This document shows positions 6,237 through 15,075 of a stretch of 56,120 nt of DNA, piece after piece (position 1 is the first letter of the stretch; every line of letters begins with the position of its first letter). Where the stretch lies: NCBI GenBank assembly GCA_017450065.1, contig JAFSYI010000079.1, positions 1 through 56,120 on the forward strand. Reading direction: 5' to 3'. This DNA is from Lachnospiraceae bacterium. GTDB taxonomy: Bacteria > Bacillota > Clostridia > Lachnospirales > Lachnospiraceae. Below the pieces are notes generated by a model that saw nothing but the letters and a program-made list of their open reading frames with translations, made no database searches and was not told where the DNA came from. The translations under genes were made by a program, and so were the position numbers.

Positions 6237-7373
6237 ATGGATCAGATCAATATAAACACTGTGAACGATTATGAGAGCCTGAAAAAGGCTCTCAACAATG
6301 AACTGAATGCCTCGGCATTGCATTTCTGCAGAATCGGATATCTGCTCAAAAGAGCAAGGGATGAAAGGCATATACTTATGGACTCGGCATATTCAAACGT
6401 AAACGAGTTCGCCCTGGCAGAGTTCGGCCTTGATACATCTCAAGTGAGCCGCTTCATAAGGATCAATGACCGTTTCTCGATAGGCGGATACTCCGAACAC
6501 CTTAAAAGCAAATATGAGGGATACGGCTCAGCGAAGCTGTCTCTGATGCTCCTGCTTCCGGACGAGATCAATGAAGAGCTCTCGCCGGAGTATTCAAAGG
6601 CTGAGATAAACACTATAAAGGCCGAGTACGAAGAGGAGAACAGGATATCTGATCTTGAAGTCCTGATGGAAGACAGCGCCGGTGTTCCGGATGAGTTCCT
6701 GACGGCTGTGGTAAAGGAACTTAATGACGAGAATGAGGATGTAGCTGCCTTTTTCGCCGAAACAATGAGGCTTGCGAAGAAGATGAACATCGAACCGAAC
6801 GAGGAGGATATCAAAGAGGCTTATATGCCGGATGGAGATAAGACATATTCGATCAGGATCCCGGGACAGGGAAGATTTCTAATCAACATGAAGCCATCGG
6901 ATATATCCGTAGTCAATTTAAGAGCTCCGCAGGATAAGTCGACGGTATCGTGGGAAGAGTTTACAAAGCTTATTCTTACTGATATGGCCACAAGGGATTA
7001 TCCGGAACCGGAAAAACCCAAACAGAAACCCAAGAGTAAGAAGGTGGAACCGGCAAAAACGAAAATTGCACCGGTGCAAACGGAAAACGTACAAGAAATG
7101 CCCAAAACGGACGAAAAATGCACGGAAACGGACGAAAACGCACGGGAAGAGGATAAGCAGGCAGCAGGTGAAGAGGATAAACAGGCAGCAGGCCCGAATG
7201 AAGCTCAGGCGGCAGCAGGCGATATATTAACATCTTCACAGACTGACGCTCTGCAGATGATTGATGAAATCAGGCACATGATAGCGCCTGATGATGGATC
7301 AAGGCCTGACTGGAGCGATATTTTCGGGAAGATAGCAAAGCTGAGCAGCTATGTTAAACAATTCATGTATTAA
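6237..7373 (+). CDS. Phage protein of DNA-metabolism region, unknown function
   Basis: The start was moved to the second ATG because TAGGAGG lies seven to eight bases before it; the protein is 378 residues. The N-terminal 100 residues contain NASALHFCRIGYLLKRARDE and FALAEFGLDTSQVSRFIRIN, which resemble a ParB/KorB-like helix-turn-helix adaptor. The middle is acidic. Residues about 250-330 are low-complexity Lys/Glu/Pro/Ala with a tandem EEDKQAAG repeat, and the C-terminus is helical. The palindrome TTGCACCGGTGCAA (7066-7079) lies in the low-complexity part and encodes IAPVQ. The protein may be a partition-like or replication adaptor; this is weakly supported. Confidence 0.5.
   Translation: MDQININTVNDYESLKKALNNELNASALHFCRIGYLLKRARDERHILMDSAYSNVNEFALAEFGLDTSQVSRFIRINDRFSIGGYSEHLKSKYEGYGSAKLSLMLLLPDEINEELSPEYSKAEINTIKAEYEEENRISDLEVLMEDSAGVPDEFLTAVVKELNDENEDVAAFFAETMRLAKKMNIEPNEEDIKEAYMPDGDKTYSIRIPGQGRFLINMKPSDISVVNLRAPQDKSTVSWEEFTKLILTDMATRDYPEPEKPKQKPKSKKVEPAKTKIAPVQTENVQEMPKTDEKCTETDENAREEDKQAAGEEDKQAAGPNEAQAAAGDILTSSQTDALQMIDEIRHMIAPDDGSRPDWSDIFGKIAKLSSYVKQFMY
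7066..7079. promoter_or_regulatory. Second copy of palindrome TTGCACCGGTGCAA
   Basis: An exact copy of the 14-bp core found at 495-508, here inside the low-complexity part of the coding sequence where it reads as Ile-Ala-Pro-Val-Gln. It is a candidate protein-binding site; function unknown. Confidence 0.4.
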
Positions 7374-7385
7374 GGAGGGGAAGAT

Positions 7386-7823
7386 ATGCAAATGACAGAG
7401 CAGGAAATCTGCAAAGAGTACAGAGAGGCGAAGGACCCGACACATCAGCTGACTATTTTGGCACAGCTGAACTGCTGCGGAAAAGAGGACATAGTCGAGA
7501 TCCTTACGAGAAACAACGAGCCTTTGCGTAAGAGACAGTACAAGAAGAAGGACAAGCCGGCAGAACCGAAGGCCGAGGAGACCAAAAAGGCTGCCAACAG
7601 AGAAAACCTTAAGAATATTCCGGTTGAAGACCTTGATCTGGGAGTCAAGGCAGATCCGGTGGATCCGGAGATATCAGAAAGTGTGATCCTGGCTGTAAAA
7701 GACAGGATTGTATGGGTAAAGCTCCGCATCAGCGAGCTCGAGGCAGAACTCGCCACCTACCGCGACCAATACAAGGAGCTGAATGAATTTGTAAATAAAC
7801 ACACCCGGGAGGTAAAGGAATGA
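7386..7823 (+). CDS. Phage protein with C-terminal coiled coil, unknown function
   Basis: The start at 7386 follows AAGGAGG by eight bases; a second ATG two codons on is also possible. The first 45 residues (EQEICKEYREAKDPTHQLTI and LAQLNCCGKEDIVEIL) are typical of small phage proteins with an HTH-like N-terminus. A lysine/glutamate linker follows, and residues about 100-140 (RISELEAELATYRDQYKELN) form a heptad-like coiled coil. It may oligomerise; no function is assigned. The stop overlaps the HD gene start. Confidence 0.5.
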   Translation: MQMTEQEICKEYREAKDPTHQLTILAQLNCCGKEDIVEILTRNNEPLRKRQYKKKDKPAEPKAEETKKAANRENLKNIPVEDLDLGVKADPVDPEISESVILAVKDRIVWVKLRISELEAELATYRDQYKELNEFVNKHTREVKE

Positions 7824-8320
7824 GATTACATGAGATATGCCCGCTGATTACAGAGGAATGCGACATCTGGCTGGAGAGTATCGGCTATTATGCAAAACCG
7901 GCTTCGATCAGATTTCACGGGAAGGAGACGGGAGATCTGTTCAGACATAGCAAGGCTGTGGCAGTAGAGCTCCAGAACATGACCGATATGGTTGGTCTTG
8001 ATTGGCAGCGCGAAGCGAGTCCTATGCTGGTAGGCCTGCTACATGATGTATGCAAGTGTGACGATTATGTCCGCGATCAGGACGGAGAGTGGACATATAA
8101 CAGGAATAAGACTATGGACGGGCATGGTGATAAGTCTGTGATTATGCTTGCAGGTCATATCCAGCTGACCGAAGAGGAGATATTCTGCATCCGGTTCCAT
8201 ATGGGAGCCTACACAGAAAAAGAAGAGTGGCCATATTACGGGAAAGCGGTCGAGTTATATCCAAATGTGCTCTACACGCACATGGCCGATATGGTTGCGT
8301 CCAAAGTAAAAGGGATATGA
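7820..8320 (+). CDS. HD-domain phosphohydrolase
   Basis: The 166-residue protein shows the HD metal-site series in order: FRHSKAVA (about 40-47), LLHDVCKCDDY (about 73-83), HGDKSVIML (about 101), RFHMGAY (about 125) and HMADMVAS (about 153). HD proteins use these His/Asp residues to bind divalent metals and hydrolyse phosphate esters, often nucleotides. In a phage this could shape the nucleotide pool or remove a signalling nucleotide; the substrate cannot be read from sequence. It overlaps the gene before by four bases and lies 13 bases before the glycosyltransferase. Confidence 0.75.
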   Translation: MRLHEICPLITEECDIWLESIGYYAKPASIRFHGKETGDLFRHSKAVAVELQNMTDMVGLDWQREASPMLVGLLHDVCKCDDYVRDQDGEWTYNRNKTMDGHGDKSVIMLAGHIQLTEEEIFCIRFHMGAYTEKEEWPYYGKAVELYPNVLYTHMADMVASKVKGI

Positions 8321-8333
8321 ATGGAGGGACTCA

Positions 8334-10250
8334 ATGAAACTGTCAATTATAATTCCTTGCTACAATGCCGAGAACTATCTGCCGGATCTGCTTCAGTGCC
8401 TCGAAGGCCAGATTATGAAAATGGCATATAATTCCCCGGAAACCGACAAAGAGGTTGAAGTATTCCTTATCGATGATGGCTCGAAGGTTCCTGTATCCGC
8501 AGATTATCCGTGGGTTCAGATATACCGCAAGGAGAATGAAGGCCCGGGAATTGCCCGGAATGTCGGCCTTGATCATATGACCGGAGACTACTTCACATTC
8601 ATCGACGCCGACGATATGGTGGCGGATTATTACCTCAGCGCTATATTCGACAAGATCGAAGCGGAAGACTTTGATTATTGCTACCTTTCCTGGACGACAA
8701 TGCCGGGAGGCTGGAACTGCACAGTAAAGCTTACATCAGTCGAGGATAAATTCCCGGGATTCAACCTGTGCGTATGGAACCGCGTATATAAGACGGCCAC
8801 ATTCGGACGGCAAAGATTCAATCCAAAGAAGCTGTGGTCCGAGGATGCCGATTTCATATATCGCCTGAACGAGAGAGGGAAGAAATCATTTATAAGCGAG
8901 ATCATGTATTACTATCGCTCGGATACACCTGATTCATGGACGAAGAGAATGTTCCGCGGAGAGCTTGATTACAACAGGATCGTGTATAACCTCAAAGAGG
9001 TCAGACCGGATGATACGGAGCTGCTCGAAGAGATCAGACGCGAATATGCCGACAATGAGATAGTCCTGCTCACGGACAGCAACGGCATTCCGGAACTGGA
9101 AAAATACTGCATGATCATGAAATACAATACATCCTGCTCCGGGATGGAGCTGCGAGGAGATCCATTCTCAGGATTCCGGAAGATACAGAGGCCCTATGTG
9201 ACACAGGTGCTTGTGTATGTATCTGCAGAACATGAGATAGGCGGCATTGAGACCTTCACATATAACTTCTGCGCCCATATGAGCAAATATTATGACATTA
9301 CAGTCCTGTATGATGCCAAATTCGCCAGGGAACAGATGAACAGGCTTACAGAGATAGTCCCGGTGATCAAGAACACAGACAGGACTATTATCTGCGATAC
9401 GGCGATAAATACCCGGATAGTAAAGGATCTGCCTAAGAATATCAAATACAAGCAGAGCATACAGATGTCACACACCTGCAAGATGAAACTGTGGGGACAG
9501 CTTTCGGTTCCACAGGATAAGGATTTCAAGGTTTTTGTTTCGGATGTGGCCGCCAGGTCTTTCGGCGAAAAAGAAGGCGAATATGAGGTAATCCATAACC
9601 TTACGCTTCCGACCGAAACAAAGAAAGCCCTCCTGCTTGTATCGGCAACCCGATCCACTCCGGAGAAGGGCATGAAGAGGATGCTTATGCTTGCACGGCA
9701 CCTTACAAGATCGCAGATCCCGTTTATATGGCTCTATTTCACAAAGGACCATATAAACGAAGCACCTAAGAACCTCATACACATGGATCCGACCCTGGAT
9801 ATATCGCCGTATATCAAAATGGCAGACTATCTCGTGCAGCTGTCAGATTCCGAAGCATTCGGATATTCGATGGTTGAGGCGCTTGAACTGGGAACAGCGA
9901 TCATAACTCCACCGTTTGAAGTCCTTCCGGAGCTGGGGATAGAAGAGGGAAAGCATGGGTATGTGCTTCCGTGGGATATAGACAGCTTCGACTGCAGCAA
10001 GCTCCTTAAGATCCCGAAGTTCAAATACAAGAGGGATAACGAGAAGATAGTAAAGCAGTGGCGCGACCTTCTGGGATATACCAAACCGACGCACAAATAC
10101 AAACCGTCGGAGAATGTGACAGTGAAGATTATAAAGACCTACAAGGATATAGCGCTGGATCGGGTTGTCACCAAAGACACGGTGATGAAGATGCCAAGAG
10201 ACAGGGCTCAGATAGTACAGCAGGCAGGATACGGGCAGATAGAGGGATAG
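8334..10250 (+). CDS. Two-domain glycosyltransferase (GT2-like plus GT-B-like)
   Basis: The 638-residue protein joins two transferase folds. Residues 1-230 are GT-A/GT2: IIPCYNAENY near the start, LIDDGS, ENEGPGIARNVG and FIDADDM, the DxD-type metal and nucleotide-sugar site. Residues about 290-590 are GT-B-like: a Rossmann half, VSATRSTPEKGMKRML (about 431) and SDSEAFGYSMVEALELGTAI (about 503), which is the donor-binding end of GT4-type enzymes. GGAGGG precedes the start. It may modify phage DNA bases, virion proteins or the host surface. Its place among early and middle genes, after an HD hydrolase, leaves all three open. Confidence 0.8.
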   Translation: MKLSIIIPCYNAENYLPDLLQCLEGQIMKMAYNSPETDKEVEVFLIDDGSKVPVSADYPWVQIYRKENEGPGIARNVGLDHMTGDYFTFIDADDMVADYYLSAIFDKIEAEDFDYCYLSWTTMPGGWNCTVKLTSVEDKFPGFNLCVWNRVYKTATFGRQRFNPKKLWSEDADFIYRLNERGKKSFISEIMYYYRSDTPDSWTKRMFRGELDYNRIVYNLKEVRPDDTELLEEIRREYADNEIVLLTDSNGIPELEKYCMIMKYNTSCSGMELRGDPFSGFRKIQRPYVTQVLVYVSAEHEIGGIETFTYNFCAHMSKYYDITVLYDAKFAREQMNRLTEIVPVIKNTDRTIICDTAINTRIVKDLPKNIKYKQSIQMSHTCKMKLWGQLSVPQDKDFKVFVSDVAARSFGEKEGEYEVIHNLTLPTETKKALLLVSATRSTPEKGMKRMLMLARHLTRSQIPFIWLYFTKDHINEAPKNLIHMDPTLDISPYIKMADYLVQLSDSEAFGYSMVEALELGTAIITPPFEVLPELGIEEGKHGYVLPWDIDSFDCSKLLKIPKFKYKRDNEKIVKQWRDLLGYTKPTHKYKPSENVTVKIIKTYKDIALDRVVTKDTVMKMPRDRAQIVQQAGYGQIEG

Positions 10251-10266
10251 ATAACCGGAGGGGAGA

Positions 10267-10740
10267 ATGGAAAAGACGGAGAGGTATCTACAGTCGCTGC
10301 GCTCAATGAAGTTCATGATAGACAGATACGAGGAGATGCGTAATACCACGCACCTCGATCTGGCATATATCAATAACAGTCATTCCATCGGGGACAGGGT
10401 GCAGTCCACACCCAAACCCGACAAGCTGGAGACCACAGCCATTAAGTGTCTCGAAAAGCTCCGGGGCATAGACCGGAAGCTGACCAGACTGAAAACGGAA
10501 TATTTAAACGCCCGGATAGATATATACAAGCATATCGAGAAAATGGAAGATGGGCAGTGCAAACGCTTCCTGATCGATTATTATATCGACTGCATGAGCA
10601 TGAAACAGCTGGACAGGATGTATGGCTTCACAGATAAGAGCAGCATATATCAGCTTAAGAAAAGAGCTGTAAGAAAATTTGAAAAAACGAAAAACAATAA
10701 AAAGACAAACAGGGCGAAACGCAGCAACCACGCGGATTAG
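10267..10740 (+). CDS. DUF1492/ArpU-like late transcription regulator
   Basis: The 157-residue protein has a coiled, basic N-terminal half and a C-terminal sigma-70 region 4-like helix-turn-helix (YYIDCMSMKQLDRMYGFTDK, then SSIYQLKKRAVRKFEK). The layout, and the position as last gene before the HNH-terminase block, are those of the DUF1492/ArpU/RinA group that turns on late phage genes. The promoter-like segment with tandem TTGTCAAA units starts 13 bases after the stop. GGAGGGGAG precedes the ATG. The assignment rests on architecture and context. Confidence 0.7.
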   Translation: MEKTERYLQSLRSMKFMIDRYEEMRNTTHLDLAYINNSHSIGDRVQSTPKPDKLETTAIKCLEKLRGIDRKLTRLKTEYLNARIDIYKHIEKMEDGQCKRFLIDYYIDCMSMKQLDRMYGFTDKSSIYQLKKRAVRKFEKTKNNKKTNRAKRSNHAD

Positions 10741-10753
10741 AAGGATTTAAAAG

Positions 10754-10794
10754 TTGTCAAACATTTGTCAAATCAAACCGTGTTAAAATGATAC
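10754..10794 (+). promoter_or_regulatory. Late promoter region with tandem TTGTCAAA sites
   Basis: TTGTCAAA occurs at 10754-10761 and 10765-10772, exactly 11 bp apart, which puts both copies on the same face of the helix. The second copy can serve as the -35 (TTGTCA, 10765-10770), with TGATAC (10789-10794) as the -10 at 18-bp spacing. It sits between the ArpU-like regulator and the packaging genes, where a late activator would act. Confidence 0.55.
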
Positions 10795-10843
10795 CGTAAA
10801 AGAGTGGTTGTGACGAACGATCTCTTGTAAATTTCTCACGATG

Positions 10844-10875
10844 AACACGTCCTGACAAAAAGCCCAGGGCGTGTT
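10844..10875 (+). other. Long hairpin upstream of the HNH gene
   Basis: AACACGTCCTG (10844-10854) pairs with CAGGGCGTGTT (10865-10875): 11 bp with one G-T wobble and a 10-nt loop. There is no U-tract, so a simple terminator is unlikely. Together with the hairpin at 11340-11380 it brackets the HNH gene, near where cos sites lie in HK97-like phages. Confidence 0.5.
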
Positions 10876-10913
10876 TCGCTTTAGGGAGTGCGTCAAAGAA
10901 CTGAGAGGATCAA

Positions 10914-11315
10914 ATGCTGAAGAGCTGTTCATATTGTGGAAGAATACATGACAGCCGAAAGGAATGTCCGGCCAGGAAGAAAGCTATGGCTGTCTATGAA
11001 AAGAATACGCTGGCTGCAAAAACCCGGAACAAATCCCGGTGGCAAAAAACCCGAGCCTATATCCGGAACAGAGATCATCAGGTATGTCAGCTGTGTTTGA
11101 AAAATTATCCAGGAACTTTGCGCCCCTATGAAACCGGAGACCTCAGCGTCCACCACATAGTCAAGCTCGAAGAGGATGCAAGCAAGGCATATGATGAAGA
11201 TAATTTGATAACTTTATGCAGAGTTCACCACGAAATGGCAGACAGAGGAGAGGTCAGCCAGGCTGAGCTCACAGGGATAGCTATAGAGTGTAGTAATAAA
11301 TATCGCGAAAGATAA
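10914..11315 (+). CDS. HNH endonuclease next to terminase
   Basis: A 133-residue protein. The N-terminus has CSYCGRIHDSRKECPARKK, a zinc knuckle; RWQKTRAYIRNRDHQVCQLC and LSVHHIVKLEEDASKAYDED then LITLCRVHHEMAD make the HNH core, with structural cysteines in pairs and VHH as the active-site histidines. HNH proteins encoded beside terminase genes in cos-type phages are known to be needed for DNA cutting during packaging. GAGAGG lies about eight bases before the start. Confidence 0.85.
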   Translation: MLKSCSYCGRIHDSRKECPARKKAMAVYEKNTLAAKTRNKSRWQKTRAYIRNRDHQVCQLCLKNYPGTLRPYETGDLSVHHIVKLEEDASKAYDEDNLITLCRVHHEMADRGEVSQAELTGIAIECSNKYRER

Positions 11316-11513
11316 ACGCTGAGGACGCGGACGCCACAAGGCAGGGAGGGTGCCATACTCCCGAAAGTATCCCCCCTGCCACCGAAGCCCAGCGATTCCG
11401 GGCCGCTCCACACCCACGCGGCACTTTTGTTTAAAATAAATTCCCAAAATGAGGTCGTTCGCACGGGCAGGCGTATACGTGCGCGCGCGTTAGTTGGAAG
11501 GGAAGGTGGTCAT
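11316..11513. other. HNH-terS intergenic region with long hairpin; cos-site candidate
   Basis: GGCAGGGAGG (11340-11349) pairs with CCCCCCTGCC (11371-11380), and directly inside ATACT (355-359 of that kilobase) pairs with AGTAT (366-370) around a 6-nt loop, leaving a 5-nt bulge on one side. Further on lies an alternating GTGCGCGCGCG run (about 11480-11490). No convincing ORF is present. The place between the HNH and small terminase genes is where cos-type HK97-like phages keep packaging sites. This is inference from context. Confidence 0.45.
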
Positions 11514-12056
11514 ATGGCAAGACCGGCAAAGGCAGCTTCGATCATCCGGATCGAAGGGAAGTCCCACAGAACGAAAAAAGAGCTTGCTATACGAGAGAGA
11601 GGCGAAAAAGGATTACTCACCGGGAAGGCGATGATCGAGACCGCCGAGGTGAAAAACGACAAGGCTGCTCACTTGGAATTTTTGCGGCTTAAGCCACTTT
11701 TGAAGGCCATAGAAAAATACGACGAGATTTACGGAGCCGGAGTAAGGCGGTACTGCCTGACCAAATCAAAGCTGGACGATGCCGATCGGGAAGTCCTGGA
11801 GCTGAAAAAGGAACTGGAACAGCTGAGAAATGATAAAAAGGATTTCCAGGAAGCCAAGGATATTGCCGAGTACTACCGGCTGATCACGAGGATGGAGGAC
11901 ACGATCACAAAGCGCGAACAGATGTGTAAAGGATATCGGGCCGAGATGATCGATTTTGAAAAAGAATACTGCATGACAATAAAATCGGCGCTCAGAGCGA
12001 TCCCGAAAAAGCCTGAGACAAAGACGAATTCCCTGAAGGAGGCCCTCGGTGGATAA
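11514..12056 (+). CDS. terS: Phage terminase small subunit (P27-type)
   Basis: The start at 11514 follows GAAGGTGG; a longer in-frame version reaches upstream into the structured intergenic region and was rejected. The 180-residue protein opens MARPAKAASIIRIEGKSHRT, a basic N-terminus common in P27-family small terminases, followed by helical segments with a coiled coil (LELKKELEQLRNDKKDFQEA) suited to oligomer formation. It would bind viral DNA at the packaging site and hand it to the large subunit. Its end overlaps the large-subunit start by eight bases. Confidence 0.75.
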   Translation: MARPAKAASIIRIEGKSHRTKKELAIRERGEKGLLTGKAMIETAEVKNDKAAHLEFLRLKPLLKAIEKYDEIYGAGVRRYCLTKSKLDDADREVLELKKELEQLRNDKKDFQEAKDIAEYYRLITRMEDTITKREQMCKGYRAEMIDFEKEYCMTIKSALRAIPKKPETKTNSLKEALGG

Positions 12057-13737
12057 AAATAATCCGGCATATAAATATGCGTCATGGTGTGCAGCCGATA
12101 CAAGAGGGATGGTTCCTAAATATGTCAAAATGCAGGCTGAAGACTGGCTCAATATAGCAGACGGCCTTGACAAAGAGGCCTGCGTTGACGAGGCGGCAGT
12201 CGGCAAGATTGAGAGACTGCTGAAACTTATGGTGCATCCGGATCTTCACTGTCCTATGAATGAGGGCCTGGAACCGTATGCGTGGTTCCTTATCATTGCC
12301 GGGCTGTGCACGAAGGTTAAGGACAAGAATGATACACGGTTCTATACGACCATCCTGCTCGAAATAGCCAGGAAGAACTTCAAGACCTTCAACAGCGGGA
12401 TCATATTCATATTACTGATGCTTACCGAACCGGATTTTTCAAGATTTTTCTCTGTGGCTCCGGATCTTTCGCTGTCCTCGGAGTTAAAGCTTGCCATCCG
12501 GAAGATTATAAAGACATCACCGGCGCTGTATGACGAGGTTGATCCGGCATTCAAGATACTCCGGAGCGAGATAAGATGCAACCTTAACGACAACGAATAC
12601 AAGCCGCTCGCATATTCCGAAGACAGGATGGACGGTAAGACCGCGAATGTCTTCCTTGCCGACGAAGCCGGAGCAATGGACGGCTACCCGATCGAGGCAA
12701 TGAGATCCTCGCAGATGGTTCTGCACAATAAGCTGGGAATTATCATAAGCACTCAGTATCCGAACGATAACAACGGCATGATCGACGAGATCGACAAGGC
12801 CAAGAAGACGCTGGACGGTCTGACAGACAGCAGACGGTTCTTTGCGTTGCTCTATGAACCGGACGACGATCTGAAAGCCGGAGATATCTGGATGAGCGAC
12901 GACAGGGTACTGTATCAGGCCAACCCTGTGGCGGCAACGAATGAGCACGCCTTTGAAAACCTTAAGGAAAAACGCTCCGATGCCGTTATTTACGAGAACA
13001 AGCGCGAGAACTTCCTGTGCAAACATTGCAATATCCAGTACAAGGGGCTGGGTGTAGAAGGATACATAGATGTCCAGAAGGTAAAAAAGTGCAGGCGTGA
13101 CAGGGATGATGAATGGTGGAGAGGCCGGAGAGTATGGCTTGGACTCGATCTGTCGCTCTCGGATGATAATACAGCAGTATCAATGGCCACAGAGGAAGAC
13201 GGATACATATATGCAAGGGTTCTGGGATTCATTCCGGAAGATAAGATTGAGATTAAGAGCCACAAAGAAGGCATTGATTATAAAAAGCTGATAAGAGATT
13301 CAAACTGTATAGGCTGCGGAAACGAGGTTATCGATTATTCGACGATAGAGGATCGGATCCTGTCCCTCGAAGAAAGGCTCGGAGTAGAAATAATACAGGT
13401 GGGATATGACCGTTGGAACGCCATATCTACCATCCAGAAGCTGGAACAGGCAGGTATTGAGTGCGTGGAGGTTAAACAGCACAGCTCGGTACTCCACGCT
13501 CCGACGAAGCTTCTCAAAGAGGCGATACTCGATAAGAAGTTTATATATGACGACAACAGGCTCCTGGAAATCAACTTCCAGAATGCCCGTTGTACCGAGG
13601 ATACAAACCTCAACAAGTATGTGAACAAAAAGAAATCTACCGGAAAGGTGGATATGGTAGTAGCAACAATAAATGCAATATACCTGCTGCAACAGGAAAT
13701 GCTGTATGGTATGGATTTTGTAGTACAGGATATCTGA
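12049..13737 (+). CDS. terL: Phage terminase large subunit
   Basis: The 562-residue protein starts at GTG 12049, preceded by GAAGGAGG. ATPase half: an adenine/P-loop segment LEIARKNFKTF (about 105-115; the usual glycine before Lys-Thr is replaced by Phe), and Walker B VFLADEAGA (about 200-208). Nuclease half: GLDLSLSDDN (about 364-373), QVGYDRWNA and a late Asp in KVDMVVATINAI, which form the metal-binding RNase H-like site. This is the packaging motor that pumps DNA into the prohead and cuts it. Length and motif order fit the Terminase_1/HK97-like family. The Phe in the P-loop is a departure worth noting. Confidence 0.9.
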   Translation: MDKNNPAYKYASWCAADTRGMVPKYVKMQAEDWLNIADGLDKEACVDEAAVGKIERLLKLMVHPDLHCPMNEGLEPYAWFLIIAGLCTKVKDKNDTRFYTTILLEIARKNFKTFNSGIIFILLMLTEPDFSRFFSVAPDLSLSSELKLAIRKIIKTSPALYDEVDPAFKILRSEIRCNLNDNEYKPLAYSEDRMDGKTANVFLADEAGAMDGYPIEAMRSSQMVLHNKLGIIISTQYPNDNNGMIDEIDKAKKTLDGLTDSRRFFALLYEPDDDLKAGDIWMSDDRVLYQANPVAATNEHAFENLKEKRSDAVIYENKRENFLCKHCNIQYKGLGVEGYIDVQKVKKCRRDRDDEWWRGRRVWLGLDLSLSDDNTAVSMATEEDGYIYARVLGFIPEDKIEIKSHKEGIDYKKLIRDSNCIGCGNEVIDYSTIEDRILSLEERLGVEIIQVGYDRWNAISTIQKLEQAGIECVEVKQHSSVLHAPTKLLKEAILDKKFIYDDNRLLEINFQNARCTEDTNLNKYVNKKKSTGKVDMVVATINAIYLLQQEMLYGMDFVVQDI

Positions 13738-13746
13738 GGGTGACCG

Positions 13747-15075
13747 ATGGGAATTTTTAATTTGAAAAAGAGAGCGGAAATTACAGATAGTATACAGCTG
13801 TCAGATGCGCTGCTTGAAGCATTCCTCCAGGATGATGTGATCAGCCGCAAAATGGCGATGAATGTCCCGACATTTGCCGGATGTATAAACACTATAGGGA
13901 ATACAGTGGCCTCCGTGCCCATCTATCTCTATAAGCGAAATAAGGACGGATCGAGCAAGAGAGTTAATGATCCGAGAGTAAACCTTATCAATTACGATAC
14001 AGGAGACACCTTCACCGGCTGCGATATAAAAAAGGCGCTGGTCCGCGACTATTACACAAATAAAGGCTGCTATATCTATATCAACCGGTCCCGGAATAAC
14101 ATAAAATCCCTGCATTATGTGGATCCTGACATGGTTACATTCATGTATAACGAGGATCCTATTTTCAAGAAATATGAGATTTCGTGCAATGGGAAGACCT
14201 ATAAGCCGCATGAATTCATAAAAGTATTACGTTGTACGCAAAATGGCTGGAAAAGTACCTCAATCATAGCCGAGAACGCCACTATCCTGAGCGTGGCATA
14301 CAATTCGCTGAAATTCGAGAACACACTCGTAAAAAAGGGCGGGAACAAGAAGGGATTTCTGCAGGCTGCGCACAGAATAGCGGATGATGCGCTTGAAAAA
14401 CTCAAAAAAAGTTTTAAAAAGCTGTATTCGAACGATTCCGACAATGTAATTGTGCTGAATGATGGTATTACCTTCAAAGAATCGTCCGAAACCTCCGTTG
14501 AAATGCAGCTTAATGAGAACAAAAAGAGCAATGCAGTGGAGATCTGCAAGCTGTTCAATATTCCGCCCTCAATCATAAACGGCGGAGCTACCAGCCAGGA
14601 CAGGCTCGCATACGTGCAGGATTGTATTATCCCTCTCATGAACGCGATATGCACCGCATTGGACAGGGATCTGCTCCTTGAAAAGGAGAAAAAGGACTAT
14701 TTCTTTGCGGCTGATACCTATGAATTGACAAAAGCAGACATCAAAACCCGGTTCGAAGCTTATTCGAACGGTTATAAAAACGGATTTCTGCAGTTGGATG
14801 ATATACGTAAACAGGAGAATCTTCCTTCGCTCGGCCTTAATTTTGTTAAGCTCGGGCTTCAGGATGTTCTATATAACCCTGAGAACGGCATGATCTTCAC
14901 GCCGAATATGGGACTTAAAGCTGATATCAATGATGTGGCCAACGGAAAAGCATCTTCTGATCCGACGGATCCGCCTGATGTTATAGCGTCAGGCAATGAA
15001 ATCAGGCAGACGCAGCCGGATCCTGCAGACACATCAGGAAAGGAGAAGCCAAATGAAGATAACGATAAGGGCTGA
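13747..15075 (+). CDS. Phage portal protein (HK97 family)
   Basis: A 442-residue protein of the expected length for HK97-type portals. The N-terminus has NVPTFAGCINTIGNTVASVP and IYLYKRNKDGSSKRV, typical family segments. VVQD-like motifs are replaced by ATSQDRLAYVQDCIIPLMNA, matching the long central helix. The C-terminal 40 residues are disordered and acidic. The portal forms the dodecameric ring at the capsid vertex through which DNA passes. It follows terL by nine bases and overlaps the protease start by 23 bases. Confidence 0.9.
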   Translation: MGIFNLKKRAEITDSIQLSDALLEAFLQDDVISRKMAMNVPTFAGCINTIGNTVASVPIYLYKRNKDGSSKRVNDPRVNLINYDTGDTFTGCDIKKALVRDYYTNKGCYIYINRSRNNIKSLHYVDPDMVTFMYNEDPIFKKYEISCNGKTYKPHEFIKVLRCTQNGWKSTSIIAENATILSVAYNSLKFENTLVKKGGNKKGFLQAAHRIADDALEKLKKSFKKLYSNDSDNVIVLNDGITFKESSETSVEMQLNENKKSNAVEICKLFNIPPSIINGGATSQDRLAYVQDCIIPLMNAICTALDRDLLLEKEKKDYFFAADTYELTKADIKTRFEAYSNGYKNGFLQLDDIRKQENLPSLGLNFVKLGLQDVLYNPENGMIFTPNMGLKADINDVANGKASSDPTDPPDVIASGNEIRQTQPDPADTSGKEKPNEDNDKG

